DNA from: Scleromatobacter humisilvae
GTDB taxonomy: Bacteria > Pseudomonadota > Gammaproteobacteria > Burkholderiales > Burkholderiaceae_C
Length of the DNA: 64,000 nucleotides
Direction of reading: 5' to 3'
Assembly (NCBI RefSeq): GCF_023231945.1
Contig: NZ_JAJLJH010000004.1
Span: 124,001-188,000, forward strand
This document shows, piece after piece, positions 1 to 7,477 of the stretch; the first letter of the stretch is position 1, and each line of letters begins with the position of its first letter. The position numbers and the translations under genes were made by a program. A model generated the notes under the pieces. The model searched no databases. It saw only the letters and a list, made by a program, of their open reading frames with translations, and was not told the origin of the DNA.

Positions 1-29
1 TTGCACGCATAGAAGAACGGAGGCCAAAG

Positions 30-266
30 TCAATGCGCACCTGAGGGTGGAGCTTGAACGCTCAGCGCCGCCTGGAACGGCTCGGACTGTGCGAGTCCGA
101 GCCTCAGGATCGCGAGAGCAGACGCAGGAACCAAAACACCGAATCGAGGAAGACCTTCGATGCCGTTCGGAGCAGCCCACGAAACCATGAGCCGCCCTTC
201 GACGTCAAGACCGAACTGAAAGTCCTCTGCATCGTGCCAGAGCGTCTTCGGTGAGCTGTCATGCAT
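30..266 (-). CDS. Small hypothetical protein
   Basis: An open frame of 78 residues, started at an ATG preceded by a GGAG about nine bases upstream. The product has alternating hydrophobic stretches and no motif I recognise. The frame stays open further upstream to 536, but that extension would cover the promoter and start of the plus-strand gene at 427, so the short form is preferred. If it is not real, bases 1 to 343 hold nothing I can identify. Confidence 0.4.
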   Translation of the reverse strand: MHDSSPKTLWHDAEDFQFGLDVEGRLMVSWAAPNGIEGLPRFGVLVPASALAILRLGLAQSEPFQAALSVQAPPSGAH

Positions 267-343
267 GCCGTTCTCCGTGCCTAGAAAGTTCTGCGTTGAC
301 GAGGAGAGACCAACGCTCCCCCAGACTCTACAGCCGAATTCAT

Positions 344-371
344 TTGACAAAATACGCGTACACGATATCCT
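344..371 (+). promoter_or_regulatory. Sigma70-type promoter for the gene at 427
   Basis: A perfect TTGACA (344-349) is followed after 16 bases by TATCCT (366-371). It lies about 55 bases upstream of the ATG at 427. The -35 box is consensus and the -10 box is weak. Confidence 0.45.
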
Positions 372-426
372 AAACGCATTTCTTTGCACCTTCGCCCCTA
401 GGGCAGCCTTCACCAAGGAGTTCAAC

Positions 427-618
427 ATGTCGTTCACCAACACCGGCTTCCAACCCGTCAAGTCCACGAAGACCCAACGCGGCCAGCTTCGCGGCGCGCC
501 GTCTTTCGAGACCTTCAGCGACTTGTCCGACGCCAACTGGCATGGCGGGCGAAAGGACCAGCGGCGTCAGCGCATGGAAGTGAGCCGCCGCAAGATGTTG
601 GCATTGTTGGGTCGTTGA
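427..618 (+). CDS. Small basic hypothetical protein
   Basis: A 63-residue protein rich in Arg, Lys and Ser. The ATG follows an AAGGAG ribosome site seven bases upstream, and a TTGACA promoter lies before that. No family is recognised. The basic C-terminus (about residues 40-63) could bind nucleic acid, but that is a guess. Its stop overlaps the frame of the next gene, so the two are probably co-transcribed. Confidence 0.6.
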   Translation: MSFTNTGFQPVKSTKTQRGQLRGAPSFETFSDLSDANWHGGRKDQRRQRMEVSRRKMLALLGR

Positions 619-623
619 ACTGT

Positions 624-1073
624 ATGCGCGACAGCCAGCGTACAAGGGAGGATGCGGAGGGCAACCTCGAAATCCAGTCGTCTATCCGTCGAGGCCGCGA
701 AGCTGCGCTGGCATTTGTTCGCGGAAGCCTGGGCGCAGACGCAGAGCGGCGAGCCCTTAAGCTGCTGAGCACTCTCGACGGCCCCGAACAGGCCGGGCTC
801 CTGGTGGCTCTGCGCTGCTCCTCATTCCAGGACAATGCGATGCGTTCGCTACAGTGGCTTCGGGAGTGTCCGGCGGCGTGCGCATCGTCGTTCATCCTGG
901 AGGCCGAGGTTCTCATTAGGGGAAATGCGCCGCCGCTATATTCTATGGAGCATTTGCGTCGGCGCGGAGGTGCATCCAGGTTGCTGGCGTTCTGGCGAGA
1001 CCTCGCTGAAGAAGTCACAGCAACGTCCGTCAGGCATAACCAGTGGGTTCTGAGCGAAGCGCGACAATCCTGA
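624..1073 (+). CDS. Hypothetical protein (149 aa)
   Basis: An open frame starting at the ATG just after the stop of the preceding gene. A TTG at 615 would give three more residues and overlap that stop. The product is mainly helical and charged, with no signal peptide, membrane segment or motif I recognise. It is followed almost at once by the HTH-type gene at 1076, so it may be part of a small regulatory operon. Confidence 0.55.
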   Translation: MRDSQRTREDAEGNLEIQSSIRRGREAALAFVRGSLGADAERRALKLLSTLDGPEQAGLLVALRCSSFQDNAMRSLQWLRECPAACASSFILEAEVLIRGNAPPLYSMEHLRRRGGASRLLAFWRDLAEEVTATSVRHNQWVLSEARQS

Positions 1074-1075
1074 GC

Positions 1076-1585
1076 ATGCAACCCGACGACAAACTTCGCA
1101 CTACACGCCACGGAATTGATGCCAGCTACCGCGACATGGGTGACCTCGTCGGCTTGGCCGGAGCCAATGCCAACGACCGCCTCATCGAGATGGAAGAAGG
1201 TAAGCGGCCCGTCTCCGGCCCCATCCAACGCGTTCTAGACTACATCAGTCAGGGCGTTGACCTGGGTGCCGGTGACCTGGCGAACACCATTCTGACGCGG
1301 TACCTGCCGGAGTTCGTCGAGCTCACCATTCCGGTCGCGCAGGATGGCGACGAGGAACTCGAGACGCTGGCGATGATGCACACGCGCTACCCACGGTTCA
1401 TCGCGGTGTTTTCCGAAAAACTCCCGGCGGCAATGCGCGAGCGCTTGGGCGCCGGCGAGCTCGAGCAGCTCGCGATGCCGGAGAGCACTGGGCTCGGCTT
1501 CATGGTCGCGGTGCCCCTTGACCGACATCATGGTTCGCTGAAGCCGCTGATGGCTGTTGCGGCCAAGCTGATTCCTAGCTCTTAG
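1076..1585 (+). CDS. Putative HTH (Cro/XRE-like) regulator
   Basis: A 169-residue protein. Residues about 15-60 read like a plasmid-type XRE helix-turn-helix, with a hydrophobic helix, then R-L-x-E-M-E-E-G-K-R and a G-P-I-x-x-V-L-x-Y helix; this W/M-E-x-G pattern is typical of Cro-like domains. The remainder is an unassigned mixed domain. The start is the ATG two bases after the stop of the upstream gene. It sits directly before the first of six related promoters with an inverted repeat over the -10 box, so it is a candidate for the regulator of that set (inference). Confidence 0.55.
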   Translation: MQPDDKLRTTRHGIDASYRDMGDLVGLAGANANDRLIEMEEGKRPVSGPIQRVLDYISQGVDLGAGDLANTILTRYLPEFVELTIPVAQDGDEELETLAMMHTRYPRFIAVFSEKLPAAMRERLGAGELEQLAMPESTGLGFMVAVPLDRHHGSLKPLMAVAAKLIPSS

Positions 1586-1609
1586 CAGGTGTTTCCGTCA
1601 ACAGCGCAA

Positions 1610-1646
1610 TTGCCCTAAACGCATACATGTGCGACAATAGCCGCAC
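1610..1646 (+). promoter_or_regulatory. Extended -10 promoter/operator, copy 1
   Basis: TTGCCC (1610-1615), a 17-base spacer ending TGTGC, then GACAAT (1633-1638). An inverted repeat GTGCG-N8-CGCAC (1629-1646) surrounds the -10 box. It serves the exported protein gene at 1705. Confidence 0.65.
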
Positions 1647-1704
1647 TAAGGAAAAATCGGATTTCATTTGCAGCTTTTCATCAACCACTCAGGAGGTACC
1701 ACGC

Positions 1705-2157
1705 ATGAAGATTTCCTTGAAGACTCTGGTTGCTGGCTTTGTCGCCGGCGTCGCGGTTGCCGGCGCCGGCGGCGCTGCTGTCTACGTTGAGCAGGCGCCT
1801 GCTCGGAAACAGGCTTACAACGAGGCCGCTGTCTTTTACTACCTCGTTGGCGCGAAGATGGCAGACCAGGCGCCAATGGGTCGCGTTACCGACGTGCACT
1901 ACGTCTACGATGCGTCGCAGTCTGCCGGCGCAAAGCCTGTCATTCTCAGCTCTGTTGTGACGGCGCGTGTCTGCGCCCCTCTGAGCATTCTGCCTGTCGG
2001 CTGCGATGCCGAGGCCGGCGAAACGGTCACGAAGACGGCGAGCAGCTCTGCCGAACTCAAGTTGGGCGAGCTCGCGGAGCTCGAAGGTTTCGTCACCAAG
2101 TCCGGCCTGCCAGTCAATCGCAAGAATCTGGCCTGGCCGCGCGGCGCGAAGACCTGA
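1705..2157 (+). CDS. Membrane-anchored or exported hypothetical protein
   Basis: A 150-residue protein with an N-terminal hydrophobic segment rich in Gly, Ala and Val (about residues 8-30), so it is exported or inner-membrane anchored with the rest in the periplasm. The ATG was chosen because an AGGAGG lies nine bases upstream; the frame stays open back to 1627, but that part holds the promoter. Two cysteines in the middle could form a disulphide. No family recognised. It heads a run of exported proteins in the transfer region. Confidence 0.65.
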   Translation: MKISLKTLVAGFVAGVAVAGAGGAAVYVEQAPARKQAYNEAAVFYYLVGAKMADQAPMGRVTDVHYVYDASQSAGAKPVILSSVVTARVCAPLSILPVGCDAEAGETVTKTASSSAELKLGELAELEGFVTKSGLPVNRKNLAWPRGAKT

Positions 2158-2258
2158 AAGCCGTCCTGGCTTCAATCCTCGGTTCACCGCAGTCCAGACA
2201 CCATCTTTGACGCCTGGACGTGCTACAACAAGCACACAACATCTCTTGAAAGGAAACC

Positions 2259-2939
2259 ATGAAGAAGAAATTCGTCCTCGTCGCGGCCGCCCTGGTCACT
2301 TCCTTCGGCGCTTTGGCTGCCGATGGCAATTCCCCTATGCAGGCACCGGAAATCTCCGTCTGCTCAAAGGGCAACTTGTCGCCGCGCACGGTGTCGTTCG
2401 AGGTACTCGAAAACACCGCTGTGCTGCATGCGCTTCACACCGAGTCCGGCAAGGGTACCTGTTGGGCCCGGCTGGGCGACAAGGGTACCGACGGCTACGC
2501 GTCCGGGGCCGTTGAAGTCAGGAAGGTCGGCGGCACTCAGCATATTGACGGCCTCGGCGATGTGATGCACTACGACATCTGGGTCTCGCAAGGTCACTTC
2601 TCCACCAGGGCCGGTTTCGCTGACCGCTTCATCACGACAGATGCCGCTTTGCTTCTTGACGGCGATGGCACTGTCGTGCGGGCGGGCATGCTCAGCAAGG
2701 CACACCCGGAGGCTTCCGAAATCCTGCTATCGGACGGCGAACGTCTCGTCATTGACGGTGTCGTCATCGCTGTCGGCTACAAGGCGCCTGTGCTTGTTGA
2801 CTACAACGGCGGTCGCAAGACGTACTCGATGTCGAAGTTCACCCGCGAGGAACTCGAGACCATCGACCACGCGGTCGCGCGTCTGGACGGCAAGGAGCGC
2901 GAGCTCGTGCAGTCGGCGCTGTCGGTCTCCTTCGAGTAA
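2259..2939 (+). CDS. Exported hypothetical protein (226 aa)
   Basis: The N-terminus is a clear Sec signal peptide: three lysines, a hydrophobic core, then A-L-A-A-D with cleavage expected near residue 20. The mature part is about 205 residues, predicted mostly beta, with two cysteines. A GAAAGGAA stretch precedes the ATG. I do not recognise the family. Its position between other exported proteins and a relaxase suggests an accessory periplasmic role in transfer, which is inference. Confidence 0.7.
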   Translation: MKKKFVLVAAALVTSFGALAADGNSPMQAPEISVCSKGNLSPRTVSFEVLENTAVLHALHTESGKGTCWARLGDKGTDGYASGAVEVRKVGGTQHIDGLGDVMHYDIWVSQGHFSTRAGFADRFITTDAALLLDGDGTVVRAGMLSKAHPEASEILLSDGERLVIDGVVIAVGYKAPVLVDYNGGRKTYSMSKFTREELETIDHAVARLDGKERELVQSALSVSFE

Positions 2940-2978
2940 CCAGAGCCAACAGGGCCGGCGTCAAGCGGGCCATTTGCC

Positions 2979-3266
2979 ATGAAGAACCCCTCTAGACCTC
3001 ACTCTCCCCTGGTCGACCTGGTGGCACTCGAATACGCCGCGCTTGCCTACCGTGTCGCCACGATGCGCCCGGCGTATGCGAAGGCTTTCATCGCCGCGCT
3101 GGAGCGTGCCGGACGCATCCCGCGGGGGGCATTCTTCATCCACGACGCTGAGCTCATGAGCATCTCGGACGAACGTGACGCCGCGGAAACCAAGAGCGGA
3201 CGACTCCACGCAGAGCGCGGCCGGCGTCCGACCTTTGTACACACCAACGTCACGGAGCCTGCTTGA
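2979..3266 (+). CDS. Small hypothetical protein (95 aa)
   Basis: A 95-residue soluble protein, helical in its first half and basic near the end. No motif recognised. The start is an ATG without a strong ribosome site. A strong hairpin lies 30 bases after the stop, so this gene likely ends a transcript that began at 1.6 kb. Confidence 0.5.
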   Translation: MKNPSRPHSPLVDLVALEYAALAYRVATMRPAYAKAFIAALERAGRIPRGAFFIHDAELMSISDERDAAETKSGRLHAERGRRPTFVHTNVTEPA

Positions 3267-3295
3267 CCCTCCTCTTGCCAGCCCGCCTGAATTTG

Positions 3296-3318
3296 AGCTG
3301 ACCGCCTTGCGGTCAGCT
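3296..3318 (+). terminator. Hairpin terminator
   Basis: A perfect ten-base-pair hairpin, AGCTGACCGC with loop CTT, followed by a short pyrimidine-rich stretch rather than a pure T run. It separates the exported-protein genes from the relaxase group. Confidence 0.55.
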
Positions 3319-3361
3319 ATCCCTTCCTTCACTGCCTAGACGCTTTCCGAGGAGTGCAAAC

Positions 3362-3562
3362 ATGTTCGAGCGTTTCATCATCGTTGTCCTTGCGCTGTTT
3401 GGCACCGCGAAGCGACTGCCTCAGATTCTCCACGGCACTCCGGCGACTCGAGCGTTGCGACCGAGGCGTCCGAGCTACAGCGAGGTGTTGCGTCGCGTGC
3501 GAGAGGAGAAGGCGCTGCGACGCGCTGCGAAGCATCAGGGCGCTTCCGGTGTCGACCAATGA
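3362..3562 (+). CDS. Small membrane-associated protein upstream of the relaxase
   Basis: A 66-residue protein with a hydrophobic N-terminus (about residues 4-15) and a very basic remainder. Its TGA overlaps the ATG of the relaxase-domain gene (ATGA), so translation is probably coupled. The product is unrecognised. It could be an accessory DNA-binding or membrane-tethering factor for the relaxase, but nothing in the sequence proves that. Confidence 0.5.
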   Translation: MFERFIIVVLALFGTAKRLPQILHGTPATRALRPRRPSYSEVLRRVREEKALRRAAKHQGASGVDQ

Positions 3563-4227
3563 TTGGCCGTCCTCGTCCCATCAGCCTGATACAGGCCCTT
3601 GGCTACTTCCTGCGCGAGTCCCAAGGCTTCGAGCAGCTCATCGAGCACCAGGACTTTCCGCCTGAATTCGGCGGCGCGCTCCTGCCTGCCCTTGGGCTCA
3701 GCCCTGGCCCATTCACCCTGCAGCAGTACACCGAGTTCGTGCTGGGCGATTTCCCGGCCCTGCGCGAGCGGCGTCTCCGCATGGCGCGCGAGACGCATTG
3801 CAGCCCCGAGGAGCTGACGCGGGCAGTCTACGAGGTGGCGGTCTCCCTGCCGAAGTCCATCAGCCTGCAGTTGCTGGTGTCCGGTGACCGCCGTCTGAAT
3901 GACGTGGTGAGGGACGCCAACAGGGCAGTCATGGACATGTTCGCCCGCTACTGCTTTGTGCGCGTCACCGGTGAGGACGGCTTCGTCGACAAAGTGCCCG
4001 TGACCGGCTTGGCGTACGCCAGCTGGTGGCACATCTCAAGTCGCGAGCGCGACCCGGATGAGGCCGCTGAAATCACCGGCGGCGCTGACCCGCAGCTACA
4101 CATCCACAACCTAGTGCATCGCCTGGTACTCCCCGCTGGTGCTGTCGGCGTCGATGGGCTGCTCGAGCTCGGCGGCAAGGACGTCCAGATTGCACACCAG
4201 TCCGTCGAGCTGGTGTCGAAGGACTGA
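3559..4227 (+). CDS. Stand-alone MobF/TrwC-type relaxase domain
   Basis: Relaxases of this family nick one strand at oriT through an active-site tyrosine and stay bound to the transferred DNA. The product is only 222 residues. It shows the family's signature: Y16 near the N-terminus as candidate nucleophile, a P-K-S-I-S-L segment at about 109, and the metal-binding histidine set H158, H181 and H183 in W-W-H and D-P-Q-L-H-I-H-N. Fifteen or so extra residues separate the first His from the D-P-Q-L-H motif. A normal TrwC or TraI continues into a RecD-like helicase; here the frame stops soon after the last histidine. A related helicase-like segment appears separately at 7477. The domain call is well supported; nicking activity is inferred. 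Confidence 0.7.
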   Translation: MIGRPRPISLIQALGYFLRESQGFEQLIEHQDFPPEFGGALLPALGLSPGPFTLQQYTEFVLGDFPALRERRLRMARETHCSPEELTRAVYEVAVSLPKSISLQLLVSGDRRLNDVVRDANRAVMDMFARYCFVRVTGEDGFVDKVPVTGLAYASWWHISSRERDPDEAAEITGGADPQLHIHNLVHRLVLPAGAVGVDGLLELGGKDVQIAHQSVELVSKD

Positions 4228-4276
4228 CGGCCCACGAGCCGTGACCTTGTCCGCCTCAGCAATCGAAAGGAGTCCC

Positions 4277-4879
4277 ATGTTCTTCTCTCTCGCGCAATAC
4301 CTTGTTCGAACCCTCAAGGTCGTTGCCGTTCTCCTGAACGTCTCGCTCTGCACGGTCTTCGTGATGTTCGTGTTTTCGCCGCGGGTAGCACTTCCCCTGT
4401 ATCAGCGTTACATCGGCTGGGGCTCGCCGGACTTCATCCAGGGCCTCCTCGAGCCCAGCCACAACGGTGCGTGGTCTAGTGTCTTCCTGGTGCTCAACCT
4501 GTTCTGGTTTGTGCCCATGGCCATCCTCTTCGCTTTTTCGCTCGTTGCCTGGAATGTCCGACCTGAGCTTGCTGAGCACGGCGCGGTCGCTGTGAGGGGT
4601 GCTGGCCTTGGAGGTATCGGTGATCAGAAGTTCCTGTTCGGCATCGGAACCTCGGCCATGTTCGGCATCGCGGTACTTGGTGGCTTTGCCATCCTAGCGG
4701 CCTCAATCTTGACATCGACGGAATTTCAGTCGTACGCCGAGAGGAAGCATCTGCAGGACATCTCCGTCACCGGCATCTTCGATGGCTACCGGAACCTGGT
4801 ACGAGGCGCAATCGGCACCGAGGCTGCGCCGGCACCGAGCCGTGCGTCTGCTGCATCGAGCGGCATGGCGCATCCCTGA
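4277..4879 (+). CDS. Polytopic inner-membrane protein (200 aa)
   Basis: Four hydrophobic stretches are visible, at about residues 15-35, 68-90, 118-142 and possibly a short one before it, with an Ala/Ser-rich soluble tail. The ATG follows AAAGGAG at the right distance. It lies directly after the relaxase-domain gene and before a StbB-like gene. No family recognised. By position it is a candidate transfer-apparatus membrane protein. Confidence 0.6.
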   Translation: MFFSLAQYLVRTLKVVAVLLNVSLCTVFVMFVFSPRVALPLYQRYIGWGSPDFIQGLLEPSHNGAWSSVFLVLNLFWFVPMAILFAFSLVAWNVRPELAEHGAVAVRGAGLGGIGDQKFLFGIGTSAMFGIAVLGGFAILAASILTSTEFQSYAERKHLQDISVTGIFDGYRNLVRGAIGTEAAPAPSRASAASSGMAHP

Positions 4880-5076
4880 TTGAGAAGGGCAACCATCTGC
4901 TTGGCGCAGGCGTTGGCATCGCCTGTGTCGTACTACTCTTGCGCTCCGGCCTGTTGATGACGCCCGGTGTCAATGCCCGGCGCACGGACGTGGCGCTAAG
5001 CGTCCCCGAGAGCTCGAGAGTCGCGCAAGCGTACCGGGACGAAGTTCGAGCGCAGCGGGTCAGAAGCGACCGTTGA
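4876..5076 (+). CDS. Possible small membrane protein, non-standard start
   Basis: An open frame of about 66 codons with coding-like third positions. It encodes one hydrophobic helix (G-V-G-I-A-C-V-V-L-L-L) and a basic C-terminus. No ATG, GTG or TTG is available at the beginning. A CTG at 4876 overlaps the preceding stop, which would fit translational coupling. The start is uncertain and the gene may be a remnant. Confidence 0.3.
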   Translation: MIEKGNHLLGAGVGIACVVLLLRSGLLMTPGVNARRTDVALSVPESSRVAQAYRDEVRAQRVRSDR

Positions 5077-5077
5077 C

Positions 5078-5113
5078 TTGCAGGCATACCGTTTATGTGC
5101 TACAATAGGCATA
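5078..5113 (+). promoter_or_regulatory. Extended -10 promoter/operator, copy 2
   Basis: TTGCAG (5078-5083), 17-base spacer ending TGTGC, TACAAT (5101-5106). A TGTGC-N8-GCATA near-inverted repeat covers the -10 box. It drives the StbB-like gene and the operon behind it. Confidence 0.7.
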
Positions 5114-5168
5114 CCAAGGCGTCGCGGCGCCGCTGATTTCATCGCGTAACCCTCCAAAGGAGTCCAAA

Positions 5169-6008
5169 TTGACCCATCACATCCGTTCCGTTGCAGTCAT
5201 CAGCGGCGAGGACAGTGACTCGACGAAGTCTTCGACCATCCGTCACTTCATTCGTCCGGCGCTGACCAGGCTGCACGGCAGCTGCAATTACTACCTGGTC
5301 GAGCGTCCGGACCCCGCCAAGCAACGCGTGAGCGAGGGTGAAACCCTGAAGCTCACGCCCGAACAGATGCCGGAGCTTCTGCTGAAAATCGAGAAGGACG
5401 CCGTCCGGGAGGTCGGCTCGGTATACGAAATCGGTGCCGGCCAGTCCGACAAGATGCTGACGCAGTTCGGCAAGCTCAAGGGCGCTCATGCTGCGGCCGA
5501 CTTGGTCGTGCTGACCGTCCGCCCGGGCATGAAGCCGGACAAGTTGGCGGAAACCATTGCCTCCTACATCGCCGCCGGCTTCGACGCGAAGCGACTGGCG
5601 TTGACATACAACCTTCTTCCGGACGGTGCGACGGCTGAGGATATGTGGGCTACCCCCACGTTCTCGGCTCCGATTCCGTCCATCGGCATGTCCCTGGTGG
5701 CGCACTCCAAAAAGTGGGGCTATCGCTTGCTGAAAAACGGTATCCCGTCGAGCGACTCCATTCGCAACCTTCGTGAGCACCCGAAATACACCATCGGTGG
5801 GCTCGTCGGTTCGGCCGACGCCCTCAAGAAGGAGGCTGCGAAGCTGTGGGCGGAGGGCAAGGATGCGGAAGGCGACGTGGTCCACGGGTTCCGGGTCATG
5901 GCCATGAATGCTGGAAGCGTCATCGAGTACATCGACCGCATGGTCCAAGAGCTGTTCGAGCTTCCGGCGAGCTTCACGCTGGCCGAAACCGCAACGGCCA
6001 CCGCCTGA
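5169..6008 (+). CDS. StbB-like ParA-family protein
   Basis: A 279-residue protein whose layout resembles plasmid StbB, a ParA/MinD-type ATPase of stability and transfer operons: an N-terminal beta strand and P-loop-like turn, a long middle, then an A-D-L-V-V-L strand at about 115. The nucleotide loop is unusual. Instead of G-K-G-G-x-G-K-T it reads S-G-E-D-S-D-S-T-K-S-S-T at about residues 11-22, keeping the lysine and S/T but losing glycines. The start is TTG at 5169, fixed by AAAGGAG six bases upstream. It heads a promoter-driven operon with the two genes that follow. Family assignment is moderate; ATP hydrolysis is uncertain. Confidence 0.5.
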   Translation: MTHHIRSVAVISGEDSDSTKSSTIRHFIRPALTRLHGSCNYYLVERPDPAKQRVSEGETLKLTPEQMPELLLKIEKDAVREVGSVYEIGAGQSDKMLTQFGKLKGAHAAADLVVLTVRPGMKPDKLAETIASYIAAGFDAKRLALTYNLLPDGATAEDMWATPTFSAPIPSIGMSLVAHSKKWGYRLLKNGIPSSDSIRNLREHPKYTIGGLVGSADALKKEAAKLWAEGKDAEGDVVHGFRVMAMNAGSVIEYIDRMVQELFELPASFTLAETATATA

Positions 6009-6026
6009 CGCGGGAGTCGACTCTTC

Positions 6027-6890
6027 ATGGATGTCTTCGACCGCGAATCTGACGTCGGCGCCGACGAATTCGATGACCCCACGGCGGGGCCGGTTGCGAC
6101 GCCTCCGGCGACACCTTCCGCGCCGGAGACACCTATCCAGGTCGCCGCTCCAGTCGTGGTAGCTCCGGCGCCGGCGCGCGAATCGGCACCGTTGACCGTG
6201 TCCAACGGCATCCCCGACGCCATCGCTGGCGTCGAGCTTCGTCGCGGTGCCGAGCAGGTTCTCGCCGATATCGACAAGATTGCTCTGGTCGAGCTGCTGG
6301 AGCCCTCCATGCTCACCGAGTACCTGACTCGCACGGTTGGTCAGTACCAGGCAGTTGTTGACGTCGACGCAAGGCCGAGTCACGCCATCACGGCCCTGAT
6401 GCGCCAGGCCTTGCTCGTCGTGCTGGCGAGCCAGAAAATCGCCGGCAAGTCTGTTGCCGTGGCCGGTCAGCTGAACGCCCTGGAGCCCAAGCTCGAGGCC
6501 TACCTCTTCACCGGCGGCAACTCCGTGGTCGGCCGCCTGCAGACGGTCATCGACACCATCGTTCCGGCCTCGCGCAAGCTCCTCGAGGACATCCTCGTTG
6601 ACGTTGACCGGTTCGTCTTCAAGCTGGTCAAGGCACACGTCGATGCCGCAGTGGACGGACATGAGCTTGTGGAACGCCGACGCGACGCCGAAAGGCTGAC
6701 CTCTGAGCGCGATGTCGCACTCTCGCGCGAGCGGGATGCGAAAGACCGCCTGGCCGAGTACAAGGAGATGGCCGAAGGCAAGCTCGCGGCGGTCACGAGT
6801 GCCGGTGCACGCCTGGCATGGATGTCGTGCGGCTTCGGCATTCTGGCGGGCGCCCTGATGGCTTTCGCCGTCGTCCACTTCGCGAGGTAG
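6027..6890 (+). CDS. Coiled-coil protein with C-terminal membrane anchor
   Basis: A 287-residue protein. Residues 1-60 are a Pro/Ala-rich low-complexity stretch, the middle is helical, residues about 205-260 are a charged coiled coil, and the last 22 form one membrane helix. This layout (soluble domain, stalk, tail anchor) suits a protein tethering something to the inner membrane. It follows the StbB-like gene by 18 bases and is very likely its operon partner. Family unknown. Confidence 0.6.
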   Translation: MDVFDRESDVGADEFDDPTAGPVATPPATPSAPETPIQVAAPVVVAPAPARESAPLTVSNGIPDAIAGVELRRGAEQVLADIDKIALVELLEPSMLTEYLTRTVGQYQAVVDVDARPSHAITALMRQALLVVLASQKIAGKSVAVAGQLNALEPKLEAYLFTGGNSVVGRLQTVIDTIVPASRKLLEDILVDVDRFVFKLVKAHVDAAVDGHELVERRRDAERLTSERDVALSRERDAKDRLAEYKEMAEGKLAAVTSAGARLAWMSCGFGILAGALMAFAVVHFAR

Positions 6891-6892
6891 AC

Positions 6893-7477
6893 ATGGATGA
6901 TTTCATCGCTGCGGCGACCGGGCGCGATGGAGGCCACGACACAGAGCTGATGGCCTTTGCAGCACGTATGGCGTCGATTCGCGAGAAGCGCGAAGCCGAG
7001 CTCGAGGCCTCCTTGGCAGGTGCGACCAGGGCCAAGGACGGCCCCGCCGGAAACGTCGATTTCGTTGAGGTTGTTCGCCATCCTGTCGACGGGGCCGTGA
7101 AGGTCGACGTCGAAGTGGTCGATGCTGCTGCCAGTGGTGCGGGCTCGCCTTCTTCGCCGGAGTCGCCATCGGGTGACTCGAAGGAGGATGAGCCCGTGGT
7201 CGTGGAGCGCAGCGACTATGCGGTCAAGCGTGTCGAAGAGCTCTCGGAACAGTTGGCCCAGCTCTCCGCCGACAAAGACTTCAAGCCGTCCGACGAGGTC
7301 ATCCGGGAGGCGGCCGACGCCGCAAAAATCAACATCAAGGCTCAAAACGACGCAAAGAAGGCCCAGGAGGCCGCGGCCGCACGAGCTGTTGCGAGGGATG
7401 AAAAGAAGAAGGCCGCCGCGGCTGAAAAGGCGGCGACGGTCGCGGGCAGCAAGCGTGCTGTGAAGCAATCCCAGTGA
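6893..7477 (+). CDS. Acidic, then Ala/Lys-rich hypothetical protein
   Basis: A 194-residue protein with an acidic Pro/Ser linker at about 80-105 and a long Ala/Lys/Glu-rich helical tail (about 145-194), probably coiled coil. The ATG is two bases after the preceding stop; in-frame codons further upstream would lie inside that gene. Its TGA overlaps the ATG of the next gene. No enzyme motif seen. It probably has a structural or binding role with the neighbouring helicase-like protein. Confidence 0.55.
   Translation: MDDFIAAATGRDGGHDTELMAFAARMASIREKREAELEASLAGATRAKDGPAGNVDFVEVVRHPVDGAVKVDVEVVDAAASGAGSPSSPESPSGDSKEDEPVVVERSDYAVKRVEELSEQLAQLSADKDFKPSDEVIREAADAAKINIKAQNDAKKAQEAAAARAVARDEKKKAAAAEKAATVAGSKRAVKQSQ

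Noticed and set aside
5139-6878. A 579-codon open frame on the minus strand
   Set aside because: Covers two plus-strand genes with a promoter, ribosome sites and a clear membrane anchor. It has no recognisable domain itself.
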